From Kitasatospora cheerisanensis KCTC 2395 (GTDB taxonomy: Bacteria > Actinomycetota > Actinomycetes > Streptomycetales > Streptomycetaceae), in assembly GCF_000696185.1 (NCBI RefSeq), contig NZ_KK853997.1, forward strand, positions 4,821,602-4,885,601: a stretch of 64,000 nucleotides of DNA, written 5' to 3'. The translations under genes and the position numbers were made by a program. The notes below the pieces were generated by a model. That model was not told where the DNA came from and did no database searches. It saw only the letters and a list, made by a program, of their open reading frames with translations. Positions 60,881-64,000 of the stretch are shown here, one piece after another. Position 1 is the first letter of the stretch. Every line of letters starts with the position of its first letter.

Positions 60881-61012
60881 GACAGGCTCCAGTGCAGGAG
60901 AGGGGGAGGGGGTGTGGGGGAGAGCAGACGTGGCGGGGGAGGGAAGAGCCGCCGCGGTGGGGGTCGCGGCGGCTCCGCTGTGGGGGTGGGTCCGCTGTGG
61001 TGCTGACCACAC

Positions 61013-61028
61013 GCTGGACTAGACCAAT
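61013..61028. promoter_or_regulatory. DasR-responsive element (dre) for the chitinase gene
   Basis: Read on the minus strand ATTGGTCTAGTCCAGC matches the Streptomyces dre pattern (A/C)(C/T)TGGTCTAGACCA closely: the core TGGTCTAG is exact and the second half is TCCAG. A TTGACG lies at 61035-61040 on the same strand as a possible -35. Function inferred from the known regulon. Confidence 0.65.
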
Positions 61029-61216
61029 GGCAAGCGTCAAGACCCGGAATCCGGTTTAGGGACCGTTTAAGGATTCGGAGACCGTTCCGTATCCGACCCC
61101 GTGCGCGCACTGTGACAAGACCGGTACCTGCGGTTTTACCTCCGGTAATGCCGGGCGGAGTAGGCTGCCGCAGGGATTTCGCACCCGGAGCAATCAGCAC
61201 GGAGGGGCCGTTCACG

Positions 61217-62011
61217 ATGGGTCTGCGCGATGTGGTCGAGCGCACGCCGGGACTGCGCACCCTGCTGGACCGGGCCTACCGGCTGTACGGCCGGCGGGTC
61301 GAGGTGCACCTGGCCAACACCCCGCACCACATCGGGGTGATCCTGGACGGCAACCGCCGCTGGGCCAAGGCCACCGGCGGCACCACCGCGTACGGGCACC
61401 AGCGCGGCGCCGACAAGATCAGCGAGTTCCTGGGCTGGTGCGCGGAGACCGACGTCCGGGTGGTCACCCTCTGGATGCTCTCCACCGACAACCTGGCCCG
61501 CCCCGCCGAGGAGCTCGTCCCGCTGCTCGGCATCATCGAGGACGCCGTCCAGGGCCTGGTCGACGCCGGCCGCTGGAAGGTCCACCCGGTCGGCGCGCTC
61601 GACCTGCTGCCCGCCCGCACCACCGAACTCCTCAAGCAGGCCGAACAGGACACCGCGCACATCGACGGACTGACCGTCAACGTCGCCATCGGCTACGGGG
61701 GCCGGCAGGAGATCGCCGACGCCGTCCGCTCCCTGCTCCAGGAGCACGCCGACCGCGGCACCTCGATCGAGGAACTGGCCGAAATCCTCGACGTCGAGCA
61801 CATCGCCGAGCACCTCTACACCAAGGGCCAGCCCGACCCCGACCTGGTGATCCGCACCTCCGGCGAGCAGCGGCTCTCCGGCTTCCTGCTGTGGCAGTCC
61901 GCGCACAGCGAGTTCTACTTCTGCGAGGCGTACTGGCCGGCCTTCCGCAAGGTCGACTTCCTGCGGGCGCTGCGCGACTACCAGCTGCGCAACCGGCGGA
62001 TGGGCCGCTGA
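61217..62011 (+). CDS. uppS: Undecaprenyl diphosphate synthase (cis-prenyltransferase)
   Basis: A 264-residue enzyme adding isopentenyl units in cis to make C50/C55 lipid carrier for the cell wall. HHIGVILDGNRRWAKATG carries the catalytic Asp and the RRW motif; the remaining conserved blocks are LWMLSTDNLARP, YGGRQEIADAVRSL, and PDLVIRTSGEQRLSGFLLWQ with the Arg and Ser contacts. GGAGGGGCC precedes the ATG at 61217. A TAGGCT at 61161-61166 is the likely -10. Located just before the phoH gene. Confidence 0.94.
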   Translation: MGLRDVVERTPGLRTLLDRAYRLYGRRVEVHLANTPHHIGVILDGNRRWAKATGGTTAYGHQRGADKISEFLGWCAETDVRVVTLWMLSTDNLARPAEELVPLLGIIEDAVQGLVDAGRWKVHPVGALDLLPARTTELLKQAEQDTAHIDGLTVNVAIGYGGRQEIADAVRSLLQEHADRGTSIEELAEILDVEHIAEHLYTKGQPDPDLVIRTSGEQRLSGFLLWQSAHSEFYFCEAYWPAFRKVDFLRALRDYQLRNRRMGR

Positions 62012-62225
62012 CACCCGGCCGCTGCCGGCGCTGACGCCCGGTCAGGTCCCCATACCCCTGGGGCTGGTGGGAAAACGTTCACCGGTTGTGATCCCGCCGT
62101 TCGCTCCGGCGCGAATGCGGGCCTCCTCGCCTGGGAATACTCCACTCAGACCGTCCCCCCGGCCAGCGGGGCCGCGGGGACCGGTGGGCCGCGGGTGACG
62201 TCGGGTCACCCGCTCTGGAGGGCTA

Positions 62226-63557
62226 GTGGTCAGTACCAAGAGCCGCCGGACACCAGACCGGCGCACGTACGTCCTCGACACCAGCGTGCTCCTGGCCGAC
62301 CCTCTCGCCATGACGCGCTTCGAGGAGCACGAGGTGGTCCTCCCGGTGGTCGTGGTCACCGAGTTGGAGGCCAAGCGGCACCACCCGGAGCTGGGCTACT
62401 TCGCCCGCCAGGCGCTGCGGATGCTGGACGACTTCCGCATCCGGCACGGCCGGCTCGACGAGCCGATCCCGGTCGGCGACCTCGGCGGCACGATCCGGGT
62501 CGAGCTGAACCACTCCGACCTGTCGATCCTGCCGGCCGGCTACCGGGCCGGCGGCGGCGAGGCGGACACCAGGATCCTCGCGGTCGCCCGCAACCTGCAG
62601 GCCGAGGGCTACGACGTCACCGTGGTCTCCAAGGACCTGCCGCTGCGGATCAAGGCGAGCTCGGTCGGCCTGCTGGCCGAGGAGTACCGGGCCGAGCTGG
62701 CGATCACCTCGGGCTGGACGGGCATGACCGAACTGCACGTCCCCGCCGACCAGGTGGACGAGCTGTTCGCCGGCCAGGACCACGCCCTCGGCCTCGACGG
62801 CGCCGAGCAACTCCCGGTCCACACCGGCCTGGTGCTGCACTCGGAGCGCGGCCGCGCCCTCGGCCGGGTGGCCCCCGACGGCCGGGTGAAGCTGGTCCGC
62901 GGCGACCGTGAGGCCTTCGGCCTGCGCGGCCGCAGCGCCGAGCAGCGGATCGCCCTCGACCTGCTGCTCGACCCGGAGATCGGCATCATCTCGATGGGCG
63001 GCCGGGCCGGCACCGGCAAGTCCGCGCTCGCCCTGTGCGCCGGCCTCGAAGCCGTCCTGGAGCGCCGCCAGCACCGCAAGGTGATGGTGTTCCGCCCGCT
63101 GTACGCGGTCGGCGGCCAGGAACTCGGCTACCTGCCGGGCAGCGAGGCCGAGAAGATGGGCCCCTGGGCGCAGGCGGTGTTCGACACCCTCTCCGCCGTC
63201 ACCACCCAGGACGTGATCGAGGAGGTCATCTCCCGCGGCATGCTGGAGGTGCTGCCGCTCACCCACATCCGCGGGCGCTCGCTGCACGACGCCTTCGTGA
63301 TCGTGGACGAGGCGCAGTCCCTGGAGCGCAACGTGCTGCTCACGGTGCTCTCCCGGATCGGCCAGAACTCCCGCGTGGTGCTCACCCACGACGTCGCCCA
63401 GCGGGACAACCTGCGGGTCGGCCGGTACGACGGCGTGGTCGCGGTGGTGGAGAAGCTGAAGGGCCATCCGCTGTTCGCGCACATCACGCTCACGCGTTCG
63501 GAGCGTTCGCCGATCGCCGCACTGGTGACCGAGATGCTGGAGGACATCCAGCCGTAG
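62226..63557 (+). CDS. phoH: PhoH family ATPase with PIN domain
   Basis: A 443-residue protein, PhoH2-like. The N-terminal PIN nuclease domain (residues 14-145) opens YVLDTSVLLADPLAMTRFEE with catalytic Asp residues (DT, and ADTRILAVARN). The C-terminal PhoH ATPase has Walker A GRAGTGKSALALCAGL (about residues 260-270) and Walker B DAFVIVDEAQSLERN. Such fusions are RNA helicase-nucleases, linked in mycobacteria to toxin-antitoxin-like RNA unwinding and cleavage. GTG start with GGAGGG just upstream. It ends at a strong terminator; the lytic transglycosylase gene follows. Confidence 0.92.
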   Translation: MVSTKSRRTPDRRTYVLDTSVLLADPLAMTRFEEHEVVLPVVVVTELEAKRHHPELGYFARQALRMLDDFRIRHGRLDEPIPVGDLGGTIRVELNHSDLSILPAGYRAGGGEADTRILAVARNLQAEGYDVTVVSKDLPLRIKASSVGLLAEEYRAELAITSGWTGMTELHVPADQVDELFAGQDHALGLDGAEQLPVHTGLVLHSERGRALGRVAPDGRVKLVRGDREAFGLRGRSAEQRIALDLLLDPEIGIISMGGRAGTGKSALALCAGLEAVLERRQHRKVMVFRPLYAVGGQELGYLPGSEAEKMGPWAQAVFDTLSAVTTQDVIEEVISRGMLEVLPLTHIRGRSLHDAFVIVDEAQSLERNVLLTVLSRIGQNSRVVLTHDVAQRDNLRVGRYDGVVAVVEKLKGHPLFAHITLTRSERSPIAALVTEMLEDIQP

Positions 63558-63580
63558 CCATAACCGGACACACCGGGGCA

Positions 63581-63611
63581 AAGGGGCCTGACGCATATCG
63601 TCAGGCCCCTT
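63581..63611 (+). terminator. 13-bp terminator after phoH
   Basis: Arms 63581-63593 and 63599-63611 pair exactly over CATAT, 24 bp after the phoH stop. Confidence 0.82.
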
Positions 63612-63964
63612 CGCTGTCAGCCCTGCTGACGGCCCTTCGGCCGTTCGTCCACCAAAGGCCCAGGTGGCGAAGTTTGTGAGATCCGCCACGGCACAGGGAA
63701 TTGCGTAGACACCGTCGCGTGCGGCATGGTGAGGGTTCTGTCAGGCCCCGCGTACGGCAATTCCACGCCCGGCAACTCCGGTCGGCGGGCGGAAAACTGA
63801 ACACCGCAAGGCCGTACGCCGCTCGATCCCACCGCCGCTCCGGGCCCGCCCGGGGGACGGCCGAGCCAGTGCCTCCCGTGACCAGAGCTCGACGGAGGCC
63901 TAGTGACCAGGGGCAGATATGCGCCCGGACGGTCACGCGCCGGGCGACGCTGGAAGGAAACCAT
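63612..63964. other. 353-bp leader with no recognised gene
   Basis: No credible reading frame on either strand. It should contain the promoter and long leader of the gene beginning at 63965. I looked for the c-di-AMP riboswitch blocks seen at 7785-8020 and do not find them here. Confidence 0.45.
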
Positions 63965-64000
63965 GTGACTCGGATCTCGGTCCGGGGAGTCGCTGTCGCC
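63965..64000 (+). CDS. Probable lytic transglycosylase, first 12 codons
   Basis: GTG start at 63965 behind GGAAGGA, then T-R-I-S-V-R-G-V-A-V-A at the window edge. Streptomyces genes after phoH typically encode a secreted SLT-type transglycosylase whose product begins SRISVRGFAVAS, and this match plus position is the basis. Only the start of the signal peptide is visible, so the assignment is inference. Confidence 0.5.
   Translation, partial: MTRISVRGVAVA

Noticed and set aside
63612..63964. Second c-di-AMP riboswitch before the transglycosylase gene
   Set aside because: The conserved GGGGTGAA and CCGACAGCT blocks are missing.

Overview
The window is chromosomal DNA from a high-GC actinomycete, most probably a Streptomyces or Kitasatospora species. 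The evidence is the codon usage, a tRNA-Leu reading UUA (bldA type), mycothiol chemistry (mca), a c-di-AMP riboswitch in front of a resuscitation-promoting-factor gene, a DasR-like site in front of a chitinase gene, and many leaderless promoters. The genus is an inference. Much of the gene order matches, from memory, conserved core neighbourhoods of Streptomyces chromosomes; accessory genes are inserted between them.

1-4,700: the most unusual region. After the start of a secreted protein on the minus strand come a LuxR-type regulator, a small degenerate cupin protein, three tandem 255-bp copies of a gene for one identical 66-residue peptide (hydrophobic leader with a signal-peptide look, tail with a CxxC motif), a strong hairpin, and two JmjC/cupin-type Fe(II)/2-oxoglutarate oxygenase homologues. 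This looks like a peptide-modification (RiPP-like) locus for which I recognise no described class.

4,700-15,200: core block with mazG, a half-length SDR-like gene, a CYP107-like P450, the c-di-AMP riboswitch with rpfA, enolase, divIC, DUF501, ppx/gppA, a type II NADH dehydrogenase behind two Rex-like sites, a small DNA-binding protein and bldA.

15,200-33,800: a MacB-like ABC transporter pair, cyclophilin, a Bax-inhibitor-1 protein, thiolase, SGNH hydrolase, cystathionine beta-synthase, a YkuD L,D-transpeptidase lipoprotein, a second lipoprotein, DUF1203, a cupin, a frameshifted membrane protein and an M48 protease.

33,900-44,600: cystathionine gamma-synthase/lyase (with the synthase at 24.9 kb, a transsulfuration pair), a MarR regulator, threonine ammonia-lyase, DrrAB-type transporter with paired operators, greA, a frameshifted DUF4307 gene, mca, a thioredoxin-fold DUF255 protein and a GNAT acetyltransferase.

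44,600-54,300: accessory region with short tandem repeats, regulators (MarR, XRE-like, AraC/GlxA, TetR), SDR and MDR oxidoreductases, a secreted cysteine protease and a partner secreted protein (both frameshifted), and an MFS exporter.

54,300-64,000: hemolysin III, GTP-PEP carboxykinase, an alanine-type aminotransferase, prepilin peptidase, a GH18 chitinase, undecaprenyl-diphosphate synthase, PhoH, and the first codons of a probable lytic transglycosylase.

Two window-wide patterns stand out. A 13-bp palindrome TGACG-N3-CGTCA sits exactly on the stop codon of many genes, twice serving both members of a convergent pair. The -10 element TANNNT lies exactly 7 nt before the start codon of at least six genes, indicating leaderless transcripts. 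Four genes are broken by single-base indels in or beside G or C runs, which suggests assembly errors as much as real pseudogenes.
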